A DNA stretch of 64,000 nt from NCBI GenBank assembly GCA_016934395.1, contig JAFGSZ010000013.1, positions 62,001-126,000 of the forward strand. The letters run 5' to 3'. The stretch comes from Bacteroidales bacterium (GTDB taxonomy: Bacteria > Bacteroidota > Bacteroidia > Bacteroidales > UBA10428). The notes beneath the pieces are model-generated. The model ran no database searches. It was not told where the DNA came from and was given only the letters and a program-made list of their open reading frames with translations. A program made the translations under genes and the position numbers. Below, one piece after another: positions 28,146-38,009 of the stretch (the first letter of the stretch is position 1; the number at the start of each line of letters is the position of its first letter).

Positions 28146-29522
28146 ATGAACCCAAATACAGGATCTTTACTCATTATAGATGACAATACCAGTGTGCTGA
28201 ACTCGTTGGAACTCTATCTTAAACATCACATTGAAAAAGTAATCACCCTTAAATCCCCTAATTCTTTATTATCTGTATTAGAACAAGATAACATTGATGT
28301 TATATTGCTTGATATGAATTTTGCGGCCGGGATTAACACCGGGAATGAAGGATTATTCTGGTTACGAAAAATTTTAAAACAAGATCCTTCACTGGTTGTG
28401 ATTTTGATGACAGCATATGGTGATATTGAACTTGCAGTAAAAGCGATAAAAGAAGGAGCTACAGATTTTATCACAAAACCCTGGGACAATAAAAAAATGC
28501 TGGTTACCTTACAAGCTGCATTCCAACTCCGGTCTTCGAGAAAACAGGTAAGAAAACTCCAGTTAAAACAAAAACAATATACTGAGGATCTTAACCGCAA
28601 TTTTCAGCATATTATAGGTGAATCGCCGGCAATGAAGCATTTGCTCAGGACTATTAAAAAGGTAGCCAATACAGATGCCAATGTTTTACTGCTTGGAGAA
28701 AATGGTACAGGCAAAGAACTTGTGGCACGTGAAATCCATAGATTATCAAAACGCAGGGACAAAGATTTTGTCGCAGTTGATTTGGGAGCCCTTAGCGAGA
28801 CTCTTTTTGAAAGTGAACTGTTTGGCCATATAAAAGGTGCCTACACCGATGCAAAAGAAGACCGTATCGGCAGATTTGAAAGCGCTTCAGGAGGTTCTCT
28901 TTTTCTTGATGAAATTGGAAATCTGGGGTTCTCTCTGCAGGCAAAACTCTTAAGCGCTTTAGAGCAAAGAAAAATTACACCGCTTGGCACCAATAAAGAA
29001 ATTCCCGTGGATATACGATTAATTTCGGCCACCAATAAAGATCTGCCATCGATGGTAAAAGAAAATCTTTTTCGTGAAGATTTATACTATCGTTTAAATA
29101 CGATTCAAATCGAGATTCCTCCTTTGCGTGAACGAGAAGATGATATTATTCTGCTGGCTGAGTATTACCTCCGTCAATATGCAACAAGGTATAATCGGAA
29201 CAACCTGAAATTTACAGTAAAAACCCTGGACAAACTGAAGAACTATTACTGGCCGGGAAATATCAGGGAGCTTCGGCATACCATTGAAAAAGCAGTAATT
29301 TTAAGTGATTCCGACACACTGCTTCCCGAAGATTTCCAGCTATCAGGAAGCCTGTCTTTGAACAACAGGATTCAGCAACCACTAAGCCTTGAAGAAGGCG
29401 AAAAACTCATTATTCAAACTACTCTCGAAGAAAAAAAATGGAATATCAGTGAGGCCGCAAAAGTGCTGAAGGTTGGTCGTCAAACTCTTTACAGAAAAAT
29501 TGAAAAATATGGTTTACAATAA
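28146..29522 (+). CDS. NtrC-type sigma-54 response regulator (module 1)
   Basis: Start at the ATG at 28146; the upstream extension to 28038 is not regulator-like. 458 residues: receiver domain (1-125) with Asp12/Asp13, phospho-acceptor Asp56 in LLDMNF, Thr89 and Lys111; AAA+ domain (about 155-385) with Walker A GENGTGKE at 184-191 and Walker B LFLDEIG at 252-258; Fis-type helix-turn-helix at the C-terminus (SEAAKVLKVGRQTLYRKIEKYG). The sigma-54 contact loop reads GAYTDA at 231-236 instead of GAFTGA. The receiver has an insert AAGINTGNEG after the acceptor Asp, shared by all three modules. It overlaps the kinase gene by 14 bases. Likely target: the divergent transporter promoter. Confidence 0.92.
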   Translation: MNPNTGSLLIIDDNTSVLNSLELYLKHHIEKVITLKSPNSLLSVLEQDNIDVILLDMNFAAGINTGNEGLFWLRKILKQDPSLVVILMTAYGDIELAVKAIKEGATDFITKPWDNKKMLVTLQAAFQLRSSRKQVRKLQLKQKQYTEDLNRNFQHIIGESPAMKHLLRTIKKVANTDANVLLLGENGTGKELVAREIHRLSKRRDKDFVAVDLGALSETLFESELFGHIKGAYTDAKEDRIGRFESASGGSLFLDEIGNLGFSLQAKLLSALEQRKITPLGTNKEIPVDIRLISATNKDLPSMVKENLFREDLYYRLNTIQIEIPPLREREDDIILLAEYYLRQYATRYNRNNLKFTVKTLDKLKNYYWPGNIRELRHTIEKAVILSDSDTLLPEDFQLSGSLSLNNRIQQPLSLEEGEKLIIQTTLEEKKWNISEAAKVLKVGRQTLYRKIEKYGLQ

Positions 29523-30876
29523 ACTTTATGTACAGGTTATAATCAGGGTAATACTTATTTCCCTGACCTGCTTTGTTATCGTATTTTTGTATTTGATCTA
29601 TCACGATCTTTTGGTTACAGCCAATCTGGTCCTCTTTTTATGTATACAAATCTGGTTGCTTATTAAATATTTGAACAGATTAAACAATGACCTGGCAAAT
29701 TTTTTTATGGCCATAGAAAATGATGATACAACACTGGTATTTAAGAGGCGATCACCGGCAAAGTCTTTTGAAAAACTCTATGAGCGACTTGATTATATCA
29801 ATGAAAAAATGCAGCAGGCTAAAATTGAAAATTATCGCCAGCACCAGTTTTTTAAAGTAGTTACAGAACATATTAATACAGGATTGATTACAATAAACCA
29901 GAGAGGAGAAGTAGAACTTTATAACCAGGCAGCAAAAAACATTTTAAGAATTCCCAGGCTTCAGAAAATTGAACAGCTGAACGAAATCCAGGAAGGATTT
30001 GCCCATGAACTTTTAAGATTAAGTCCAAACCAGAACAAATTAATAAAACTAAAGACAGGAGACGATCTTCAGCAAATAGCGGTAAAAACCAGTGAATATA
30101 AATTTCTTGATAAAACACTAAAATTAATTTCCCTGCAGGATATCAAAGCCGAACTCGAAGATAAAGAATTAGACTCCTGGCAAAAACTCATACGGGTACT
30201 CACTCACGAGATTATGAATTCAATAGGGCCGATAACATCTACAATAAAAACAATAAAAGAATTCCTTATTACAAACAATGAAAAATCGACCAAAGCGATT
30301 GCCGAAATAAACCAGGAAATAGTTGACGATACCGTACGCGGATTAAATATTATTGAAGAACGTAGTGATGGAATGCTTGATTTTGTTGAAAAGTTCAGGA
30401 GTCTTACCCTGATACCCAAGATTGAATATAATGAATTTGAAGTACATTCATTATGCGAAAATATTTTACACCTAATGTCTGCCGATTTCAGTGCTAATAA
30501 TATAAATTGTACCATCGAGATTATACCTAAGAATTTAAAGCTAATCGCAGATAAAAATATGATTGAACAAATTTTACTGAACCTGATTAAAAATGCGGTA
30601 CAATCTTTTGAGCTTAGCGACAAAAAATCTGATAATACAATTCTTATAAAAGCGTATTCGGCCATAAATAACCAGCCATTAATTGAAGTTACAGATAATG
30701 GTCCGGGCATACCAGAAGACCATCTGGATAAAATATTTATCCCGTTTTTTACAACAAAACCCGGAGGCAGTGGTATTGGATTAAACCTTGCCAGGCAAAT
30801 TATGCGTTTGCATAAAGGATCCATTCGGGTACATTCGAAACCAGACGAAGAGACAACTTTTACGCTGAGGTTCTAG
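29509..30876 (+). CDS. Intramembrane-type sensor histidine kinase (module 1)
   Basis: Start at the ATG at 29509, inside the end of the regulator gene. 455 residues: two membrane helices (about 8-31 and 39-56) joined by only about seven residues, so there is no extracytoplasmic sensor domain. Then come a linker, a PAS-like domain (about 115-205), the phospho-acceptor His233 in LTHEIMN, and a HATPase domain with N362 (IKNAVQSFE), DNGPGIP (396-402) and GGSGIGL (419-425). It pairs with the overlapping NtrC-type regulator. A kinase of this shape most likely senses the membrane or a partner membrane protein; the divergent ABC permeases are the obvious candidates (inference). Confidence 0.9.
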   Translation: MVYNKLYVQVIIRVILISLTCFVIVFLYLIYHDLLVTANLVLFLCIQIWLLIKYLNRLNNDLANFFMAIENDDTTLVFKRRSPAKSFEKLYERLDYINEKMQQAKIENYRQHQFFKVVTEHINTGLITINQRGEVELYNQAAKNILRIPRLQKIEQLNEIQEGFAHELLRLSPNQNKLIKLKTGDDLQQIAVKTSEYKFLDKTLKLISLQDIKAELEDKELDSWQKLIRVLTHEIMNSIGPITSTIKTIKEFLITNNEKSTKAIAEINQEIVDDTVRGLNIIEERSDGMLDFVEKFRSLTLIPKIEYNEFEVHSLCENILHLMSADFSANNINCTIEIIPKNLKLIADKNMIEQILLNLIKNAVQSFELSDKKSDNTILIKAYSAINNQPLIEVTDNGPGIPEDHLDKIFIPFFTTKPGGSGIGLNLARQIMRLHKGSIRVHSKPDEETTFTLRF

Positions 30877-30900
30877 AGACATCCGAAGTCTTCTCTCCGA

Positions 30901-33258
30901 TTATTCATACCGTAGCGCCTCTACCGGATTTTTCCTTGCTGCCCAGTAACTTTGCCAACTTATTGTAAGTATGGCAATAATTAAACATAATAAACCGGCA
31001 AGAATAAAAATCCACCAATTTAAATTTGTATGATATGCAAAGCCCTGAAGCCATTTATCCATTACGTACCAGGCAACAGGGGCGGCTATTAAAAACGATA
31101 TAAGTACCCATAAAACAAATTCCTTTGATAGCAGGGTAAAAATTTCAATAGTCCTTGCACCGTTTGTTTTTCTTATTCCAATTTCTTTTGTGCGGCGCTC
31201 TACCATAAACGATGATAATCCAATAAGGCCAAGACATGAAATAAAAATTGCAAGTAAAGAAAAGTAATTAAATATTTTACTCATCTGCTTTTCAGACCGA
31301 TAAAGATTATCGTAGTCTTTATCGAGAAAATTAATATGAAAAGGTGAAGCAGGATCAAACTTTTTAAATATCTTTTCAATGTATTCGACTGTTGAGATTA
31401 TATTATCTGGATTCATGCGCATAAAATAAATATTATATGAATCTTGATTCATAAACATTATCAGCGGCTCAATTTTAGTACGTATCGACTTAAAATGAAA
31501 ATTTTTTACAACACCAATTAATTTTAAATTATACCTCCAAAGTGACAAGGTTTTACCAATTGGATCTTCAATGCCCATAATATCTAAGGCCTTTTCATTA
31601 ATAACTACCGAAAGTGAATCAGATGGAAAATCCTTTGAAAAAAACCGACCTTCGTGAAGTTCAAGTTTAAAAGTATTCGCATAATCTTCATCTACACTAA
31701 CCATATGAAACAATATATCTTCATCCGGACTTTTTCCTTCCCAACTTAAACCGTCTGAAGAATTTAATATTGACGTTGGAATTTGATTTGATACCGATGC
31801 ACTAATTATATTTGGATTTTTAACAAGTTCATCTTTTACAGTTGTTCTTTTTTGCCTAATATCTTCCCCGAACCTAAAATAACTTATGTTTTCTTTGTTT
31901 AAACCCAGTTTTCTATTTTGTATATAATTAAGTTGACTACTAATAATTAATGTACAGATGATAAGAAAAATAGATAGTGAAAATTGAAGAATAACCAGTA
32001 TCCGGCGTAAACTACTATTTCCAGGATTTCTACTGATTACCCCTTTTATAACATTTAATGGTTTAAAGGAGGATAAAAATAATGCCGGATAACTACCGGC
32101 TAATAAACCTGTAAAAATTATAATTGAAATTAAACCTAAATATAATTTGTAACTGTTATAGTTTACATCTAGTTGTTTTCCCGAAAGATTATTAAAACCT
32201 GGTAATAATAACTCAACAAAGATCATAGCTATAACATGGGCAACAAATGCAATAAGTATTGATTCACCAAAAAATTGTACTATTACTTTTCCTTTATTAG
32301 CCCCGGACACTTTGCGCATTCCAATTTCTTTTGCCCTTCTGGCTGATTGTGCAGTAGAAAGGTTCATAAAATTTATACACGCAATTAATAAAATGAATAT
32401 CGCAACTATCCCAAAAATTCTAACGTTAGCAATATCCCCATGCCCATCAATATCAGCAGTAAATTTACCAGAAGAATGTAAATGGACTTTTTTTATATTT
32501 TGAATAAAAATTTCAGTTGTAGAACCTTCATTATATTTTTTAATAAACCCTGTTATTTTCTCATTTAAAATTTTGTGATCCACATCTTTTTGAAGCTCAA
32601 CATATGTATAAATAGAATTGTTGCCCCAATTATCCAGATCGGTTCCTGTTTCTTTCAAATATTTAAAGGGCACTAATAAATTGAACTGTAGGTGGCTGTT
32701 ATTTGGGTATTCTTTTATAACTCCTGTTACTGTGAAAATAAAATTTTTATTAATTTTCATTGTTTTGCCTATCGGATTTTCCTCATCGAAATATTTTTTT
32801 GCCATATCTTCTGTTATAACCACAGAATGAGGTTCCTTTAAAGCGTTGGTTATATCACCGGCCAAAAATTGAACTGTAAACATTTCTAAAAAATCCTGAT
32901 CGACAGCAGCAAACTTTTCGTTTATAAACTCATCACCTTTTTGCACCAGCCAATAATTATCAGTAAATCGCGAAGACCTTATTATTTCCGGAAATTCTTC
33001 TTTAAGTGCCGGAGCTAATGGGTTAGGGGTTACCACCACAGGAAAAATCTCCCCGCCACCATAATATTGGTTTTCCAACACTCTGTAAAGTTCATTTGCA
33101 TTTTTATGAAACTTATCATAACTAATTTCATCCAACACCCACAACAGAATTAAAAAAGTGCATGTCATGCCAATAGCCAAACCGGTAATATTTAATAATG
33201 AATAAACCGGAAATCTTTTAATGTTTCGTAGTGCTATTTTAAAGTAATTCTTCAGCAT
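30901..33258 (-). CDS. ABC transporter permease, MacB/FtsX type (module 2, permease 2)
   Basis: A 785-residue permease with two FtsX units. It belongs to the second subclass in this window: the first helix is followed by WVLDEISYDKFHKNANELYRV, and near the C-terminus it has MDKWLQGFAYHTNLNWWIF. Coupling motifs are KEIGMRKVSGA and KEIGIRKTNGA; the end is NPVEALRYE. The stop codon lies only 25 bases from the end of the module 1 kinase (convergent), so modules 1 and 2 abut directly. It is cotranscribed with the permease 58 bases upstream. Substrate unknown. Confidence 0.92.
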   Translation of the reverse strand: MLKNYFKIALRNIKRFPVYSLLNITGLAIGMTCTFLILLWVLDEISYDKFHKNANELYRVLENQYYGGGEIFPVVVTPNPLAPALKEEFPEIIRSSRFTDNYWLVQKGDEFINEKFAAVDQDFLEMFTVQFLAGDITNALKEPHSVVITEDMAKKYFDEENPIGKTMKINKNFIFTVTGVIKEYPNNSHLQFNLLVPFKYLKETGTDLDNWGNNSIYTYVELQKDVDHKILNEKITGFIKKYNEGSTTEIFIQNIKKVHLHSSGKFTADIDGHGDIANVRIFGIVAIFILLIACINFMNLSTAQSARRAKEIGMRKVSGANKGKVIVQFFGESILIAFVAHVIAMIFVELLLPGFNNLSGKQLDVNYNSYKLYLGLISIIIFTGLLAGSYPALFLSSFKPLNVIKGVISRNPGNSSLRRILVILQFSLSIFLIICTLIISSQLNYIQNRKLGLNKENISYFRFGEDIRQKRTTVKDELVKNPNIISASVSNQIPTSILNSSDGLSWEGKSPDEDILFHMVSVDEDYANTFKLELHEGRFFSKDFPSDSLSVVINEKALDIMGIEDPIGKTLSLWRYNLKLIGVVKNFHFKSIRTKIEPLIMFMNQDSYNIYFMRMNPDNIISTVEYIEKIFKKFDPASPFHINFLDKDYDNLYRSEKQMSKIFNYFSLLAIFISCLGLIGLSSFMVERRTKEIGIRKTNGARTIEIFTLLSKEFVLWVLISFLIAAPVAWYVMDKWLQGFAYHTNLNWWIFILAGLLCLIIAILTISWQSYWAARKNPVEALRYE

Positions 33259-33315
33259 ATTTTTTATATTTTATTTAAAACATCCGAAGCGTATGAACCA
33301 TCGGAAATATTAATT

Positions 33316-35634
33316 CTATTCATACCTAAGTGCTTCAACAGGATTTCTACTTGCTGCTTTCCAACTCTGCCAGCTCACAGTTAGTATAGCAATAACATAA
33401 GTTATTAGACCTGCCAGTAAAAATACCCACCACTTGATTGTAGTTTTATAAGCAAAGTTTTGAAGCCATTTATTCATGGCATAAAATGCTATCGGGCATG
33501 CTATAATAAATGATATAACCACATAAAATGTAAAATCCCTGGTAAGCATCAGCATTATTTCTCTGGTTTCCGCCCCAATTGATTTTCGAATACCTATTTC
33601 CTTGGTGCGGTGTTCAACTGATGATAATACCAATCCAAATAATCCCAGGCATGAAATAAAAATGGCTAATAACGTAATAATCATTGCCAGTTTACCAGTT
33701 AAGGCTTCTGTTAGGTATAAATTATCAATCTGGTCTTCTAAGAATTGATATTCAAAGGGATCATCCGGTACGATTTGTTTTATATTATTTTCGATATACA
33801 TTAATGTATTTGAAATATCATGTGGCTTAATTCTAATGAACATAAAATTTGCTCTTTCAGTCAATAATAAAGCAAAGGGGACTATTTCTTCATGTAATGA
33901 TGTTGAATGAAAATCTTTAATAATCCCTATTATTGTTCCTTCCACACCAAACCATGATTTTACCTTCATGCCAACCGGATTTTCAAGGTGCAAATAAGAT
34001 ACTGCCTTTTCATTCAAAATAAATGCGTTGGAAATGTCTGTTATGTAATCTTCTGAAAAAAAGCGGCCTTCCCTCATTTTAAAATCAAACGTTTTTAAAA
34101 AGTCGTAATCAACCCAATTGTATCCTATTTCTATTAATTCATCCTGATTTCTTCCTTCCCATTCAATTGGGCCGGAATTTCCCCAACTGGTCAACTCATT
34201 TGATGAGACAGCAATATTTTCAATATTGGGATTTTTAAGTAATTCGGCCTTTAATTCTTTTGCCTTTGCATTTAACTTTCCCAGGGAACTTATTTTTACA
34301 ACATTCTTTTGATTATAGCCTAAATCTTTTGATTTAATATATTTCAGCTGACTTATTATCAGCAGCATACAGATTATAAAAAATACCGAAATTGTAAATT
34401 GTAAAACAACCAGGATATTTCTTAATTTCCATTTTCTGTTAGTTGAGGTTTGGACTCTCCCTTTAATTATTCTGTTTGGCATAATTGAAGAAAGGTAGAT
34501 TGCGGGATAACTTCCGGCTATAAGTCCTGTTATTAATGTAATAAGTAAAAGGGAAACGGTAACCGGAACGTTATAATTTATATCGAGACTTGTATGCAAT
34601 AGATTATTAACAGAAGGAAGAATTAGTTCCACTAAAATCATTGCTATAATAAATGCTATAAAAGCCGATAAAATAGATTCTGCTAAAAATTGCCCTGCTA
34701 TCTGCCATCGTTTTGATCCATTTATTTTTTTTATAAAAATTTCTTTTTGCCGAAGTTCGGAGCGGGAGGTAGAAAGATTCATAAAATTAACGCAGGCAAG
34801 TAAAACAATTATAAATGCCATTGCAGAAAATATCAGTACATATGTAATAAGACTGCGGCCACGCAAGGAATATAAATGGCTTCTTGTAACAGGGATTAAA
34901 TACAGTACATTTCCCCATGCCGGTTGAAATAAGTTCATAACTCCGCTAATCTTTTTGTTTACTTCTTCAAACATATTTTTGTCCTGTAGCATTACATAAG
35001 TATTGGTCCTTTTTGAATCCCAATTATCCATCCAGTCTATTGCGTTAATGTAAGGCAACAGAAAATCAAATTTTATATGGGAATTTTCCGGAACATCTTC
35101 AATAACTCCGGTGACAGTAAAAATTGACCCATCGTTTAATTTTACAGGTTTATCTATAGAATTTCCATCTCCAAATAATTTTAAAGACAAGGATTTAGTA
35201 ATTATTATGGAATTGGGTTGCTTTAAGGATGTTTCCGGATTGCCATGAAGAAATGGAAAAGTAAACATTTCAAAAAACAATGTATCAACAAAACTGCCAA
35301 TACAGAAAAATCCTTTTTTTTCATATGCAACTTTCCATTGCGTTTCATTAAAATTCGTAGAATGTATAATTTCCGGGAAATTTTCTTTCAGATAACCGGC
35401 AAGTTTACCTGCTTGCCAATACCCATGATACTCTTTAGTTTCGTTAGTAAATGCTACCCGATATAGACGATCCGAATTTTCGTGAAACCTGTCGTAGCTC
35501 AGTTCATATTTTACCCAAAGCATAATAATTATAAAACATCCCAGACCAACAGACAATCCAAGAATATTTATTATTGAATAAACAGGTTGATGGAACAGAT
35601 TTCTGAATGGTATTTTAAAATACTTTTTTAACAT
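33316..35634 (-). CDS. ABC transporter permease, MacB/FtsX type (module 2, permease 1)
   Basis: A 772-residue permease of the DELSYDKFH/KWLQ-FAY subclass (WVKYELSYDRFHENSDRLYRV; MNKWLQNFAYKTTIKWWVF). The first coupling motif is altered to KEIFIKKINGS, while the C-terminal one is regular (KEIGIRKSIGA). It ends NPVEALRYE. The gene follows the module 2 ATPase by 51 bases and precedes permease 2. Two MacB-like periplasmic domains are expected between helices 1-2 and 5-6. Confidence 0.92.
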   Translation of the reverse strand: MLKKYFKIPFRNLFHQPVYSIINILGLSVGLGCFIIIMLWVKYELSYDRFHENSDRLYRVAFTNETKEYHGYWQAGKLAGYLKENFPEIIHSTNFNETQWKVAYEKKGFFCIGSFVDTLFFEMFTFPFLHGNPETSLKQPNSIIITKSLSLKLFGDGNSIDKPVKLNDGSIFTVTGVIEDVPENSHIKFDFLLPYINAIDWMDNWDSKRTNTYVMLQDKNMFEEVNKKISGVMNLFQPAWGNVLYLIPVTRSHLYSLRGRSLITYVLIFSAMAFIIVLLACVNFMNLSTSRSELRQKEIFIKKINGSKRWQIAGQFLAESILSAFIAFIIAMILVELILPSVNNLLHTSLDINYNVPVTVSLLLITLITGLIAGSYPAIYLSSIMPNRIIKGRVQTSTNRKWKLRNILVVLQFTISVFFIICMLLIISQLKYIKSKDLGYNQKNVVKISSLGKLNAKAKELKAELLKNPNIENIAVSSNELTSWGNSGPIEWEGRNQDELIEIGYNWVDYDFLKTFDFKMREGRFFSEDYITDISNAFILNEKAVSYLHLENPVGMKVKSWFGVEGTIIGIIKDFHSTSLHEEIVPFALLLTERANFMFIRIKPHDISNTLMYIENNIKQIVPDDPFEYQFLEDQIDNLYLTEALTGKLAMIITLLAIFISCLGLFGLVLSSVEHRTKEIGIRKSIGAETREIMLMLTRDFTFYVVISFIIACPIAFYAMNKWLQNFAYKTTIKWWVFLLAGLITYVIAILTVSWQSWKAASRNPVEALRYE

Positions 35635-35685
35635 GTTGATTTTTTATAGACATTCTAAGATTTTGAAACTTTAGATATCAGGATT

Positions 35686-36369
35686 TTAAATTCTTTTCTT
35701 AATATTCTCAGTCACAACATATCCATCGAATAATTGTACTATTCGGTGTGCCCGTTCGGCATGTGAAGGTGAATGGGTTACCATTACTATTGTTGTACCT
35801 TCAGTATTCAAATCTTCAAGAAGTTTCATTACTTCGTCACCGTTTGCCGAGTCGAGATTACCTGTAGGTTCGTCGGCCAGTATCAACTTTGGATTGGCAA
35901 CCACTGCCCTGGCAACAGCCACACGTTGTTGTTGTCCGCCGGATAATTGCTGGGGAAAGTGTTTTCTGCGATGAGATATTTGCATCCTCTCCAGCACTGT
36001 GTTCACTTTCATTTTTCTTTCTGAAGATTTCATTTTCAGATACAAAAGTGGTAATTCTACATTTTCATACACTGTTAATTCGTCTATCAGGTTAAAACTT
36101 TGAAAGATAAATCCAATGTTTCCTTTGCGAAGCTCTGTTCGTTGCCTTTCTTTAAACTTAGAGACTTCTTTGTTAAGAAAATAATACTTTCCGTCGGTAG
36201 GATTATCCAACAAACCAATAATATTTAATAATGTAGATTTACCGCAACCGGAAGGTCCCATTACAGCCACAAATTCACCCTTATCAACTTCAAATTTCAC
36301 TTTGTTTAAAGCAGTTGTTTCAACATCATCTGTTTTGAAAACTTTGATTAAATTATCTGTTTTTATCAT
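35686..36369 (-). CDS. ABC transporter ATP-binding protein, MacB/LolD type (module 2)
   Basis: A 227-residue ATPase very similar to the module 1 and 3 copies. It has Walker [10 protein letters not shown], signature LSGGQQQR and [12 protein letters not shown], and the LolD/MacB-type [22 protein letters not shown]-loop region. It is the first gene of the module 2 transporter block. A GG-N10-GC sigma-54 promoter candidate lies 40 bases upstream (36407-36423). Confidence 0.95.
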   Translation of the reverse strand: MIKTDNLIKVFKTDDVETTALNKVKFEVDKGEFVAVMGPSGCGKSTLLNIIGLLDNPTDGKYYFLNKEVSKFKERQRTELRKGNIGFIFQSFNLIDELTVYENVELPLLYLKMKSSERKMKVNTVLERMQISHRRKHFPQQLSGGQQQRVAVARAVVANPKLILADEPTGNLDSANGDEVMKLLEDLNTEGTTIVMVTHSPSHAERAHRIVQLFDGYVVTENIKKRI

Positions 36370-36406
36370 GACTAGAGGTTAAGAATATTAAAACTACTTA
36401 CATTTT

Positions 36407-36423
36407 AAGCAATCCTTGTTCCT
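36407..36423 (-). promoter_or_regulatory. Sigma-54 promoter candidate for module 2 transporter
   Basis: Minus strand AGGAACAAGGATTGCTT has the invariant GG and GC exactly 10 bases apart, with TTGC at -12. The -12 element lies 40 bases before the ATPase start. Confidence 0.5.
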
Positions 36424-36587
36424 AAAATGATTTCTTTATGAAAATTAAATAGTTGGGGGTTTGTGAATATAAATACAATTGTATTATTGTCTAAAATATG
36501 TACATTTGAATTCTAATTTTTGTACATTTTTTAAATATAAGACTTCTAAAGCTTCTTAAAAATATTTATTTGTTTTTACGATAAACC

Positions 36588-37955
36588 ATGGGAACAAAAC
36601 TGTTACTTGCAGATGATCACAAGCCGGTTTTAAAAGCACTGACTCAATTACTGGAATCAGAATTCGATGATGTAAAAGCGATCACCAATCCTAATTTGAT
36701 TCCCGGTTTGGTTAAAGAAGAGAATTATGATATCATTTTATTGGATATGAATTTCTCGGCAGGTATAAATACAGGTAATGAAGGTATCTTCTGGCTTAAC
36801 AGAATCCTGAAGATTGATCCCTTAGCAGTAGTAGTGATGATAACCGCTTATGGTGATGTGGAACTTGCCGTTCGGGCCATGAAAGAAGGTGCTACTGATT
36901 TTGTGATAAAACCATGGGATAATGAAAAACTCATAGCCACACTTCAATCTGCCTACAAGTTAAGGAAGTCGAAAATTGAGATTAGAAATTACCAGGAAAA
37001 ACAATCGCATCTTGTAAATGAAATTGATAAGCCGTTTAACCAATTAATAGGTAATTCGCCCGGTTTTCTTAAAATTTTAAATGAGGTTAAAAAATTTGCT
37101 AAAACGGATGCAAATGTTTTGATCCTGGGCGAAAACGGCACGGGAAAAGAATTAGTTGCTCGCGAAATCCACCGCCAATCAAAAAGGTCAAAAGAACTTT
37201 TAATTACTGTTGATATGGGCGCCATTGCCGAAACAATATTCGAAAGCGAAATGTTTGGCCATGTAAAAGGGGCTTATACCGATGCTAAAAACGAAAGGGC
37301 AGGCAGGTTCGAAATAGCCTCCGGCGGAACTCTTTTCCTGGATGAAATAGGTAATCTTTCCCTTTCTATGCAGGCTAAATTGCTTACAGCTTTAAACAAC
37401 AGGGAAATTTATAAGGTTGGTGCGTCCAAATCAATACCAATTGATATACGGCTTATTTGCGCTACAAATAAAGATTTGAAAAATTGGGTAATTAATGACC
37501 TTTTCAGGGAAGATTTGTACTACCGGATAAATACTATTGAGATTACTATTCCTCCACTCAGAGAAAGAAGAGAGGATATAGTTGAATTAGCCGGACATTT
37601 TTTAAAGGAGTATGCGACAAAGTATCAGAAACCATTGTTAAAATTTAATGCTAAAACCATTAATAAACTAATAAAATATCATTGGCCTGGTAATATCAGG
37701 GAATTAAGGCATGCTGTAGAAAAGGCAGTAATTTTAACGGAGTCTGATATTATTAGGCCAGAAGATTTCTTATTGTCTTCGCAATCAAAAAAGGATTTAA
37801 CTTCACCAAAACCCATTTCATTTGTCGAACTGGAAAAACAAGCCATTATTAACGCATTGGATAATAATAGGGGAAATGTAGTAAAAGCTGCCAAAGAATT
37901 AGGATTGGCCAGACAAACATTGTACAATAAAATGGGAAAATATAAATTATACTAA
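36588..37955 (+). CDS. NtrC-type sigma-54 response regulator (module 2)
   Basis: 455 residues with the same order as the module 1 regulator: receiver with Asp9/Asp10 and acceptor Asp53 (LLDMNFSAG with the NTGNEG insert); AAA+ with Walker A GENGTGKE (181-188) and Walker B LFLDEIG; and a Fis-type helix-turn-helix (VVKAAKELGLARQTLYNKMGKYK). The sigma-54 contact loop is GAYTDA (228-233). The kinase gene starts 54 bases downstream. It faces the module 2 ATPase across a 218-base gap that holds the promoter candidate and two TGTACA boxes 22 bases apart (36499-36526). Confidence 0.92.
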   Translation: MGTKLLLADDHKPVLKALTQLLESEFDDVKAITNPNLIPGLVKEENYDIILLDMNFSAGINTGNEGIFWLNRILKIDPLAVVVMITAYGDVELAVRAMKEGATDFVIKPWDNEKLIATLQSAYKLRKSKIEIRNYQEKQSHLVNEIDKPFNQLIGNSPGFLKILNEVKKFAKTDANVLILGENGTGKELVAREIHRQSKRSKELLITVDMGAIAETIFESEMFGHVKGAYTDAKNERAGRFEIASGGTLFLDEIGNLSLSMQAKLLTALNNREIYKVGASKSIPIDIRLICATNKDLKNWVINDLFREDLYYRINTIEITIPPLRERREDIVELAGHFLKEYATKYQKPLLKFNAKTINKLIKYHWPGNIRELRHAVEKAVILTESDIIRPEDFLLSSQSKKDLTSPKPISFVELEKQAIINALDNNRGNVVKAAKELGLARQTLYNKMGKYKLY

Positions 37956-38009
37956 GAGATTAAAGACATTCGAATTCTAAATAATTGTTACTTCTATATA
38001 CCTGCTCAT

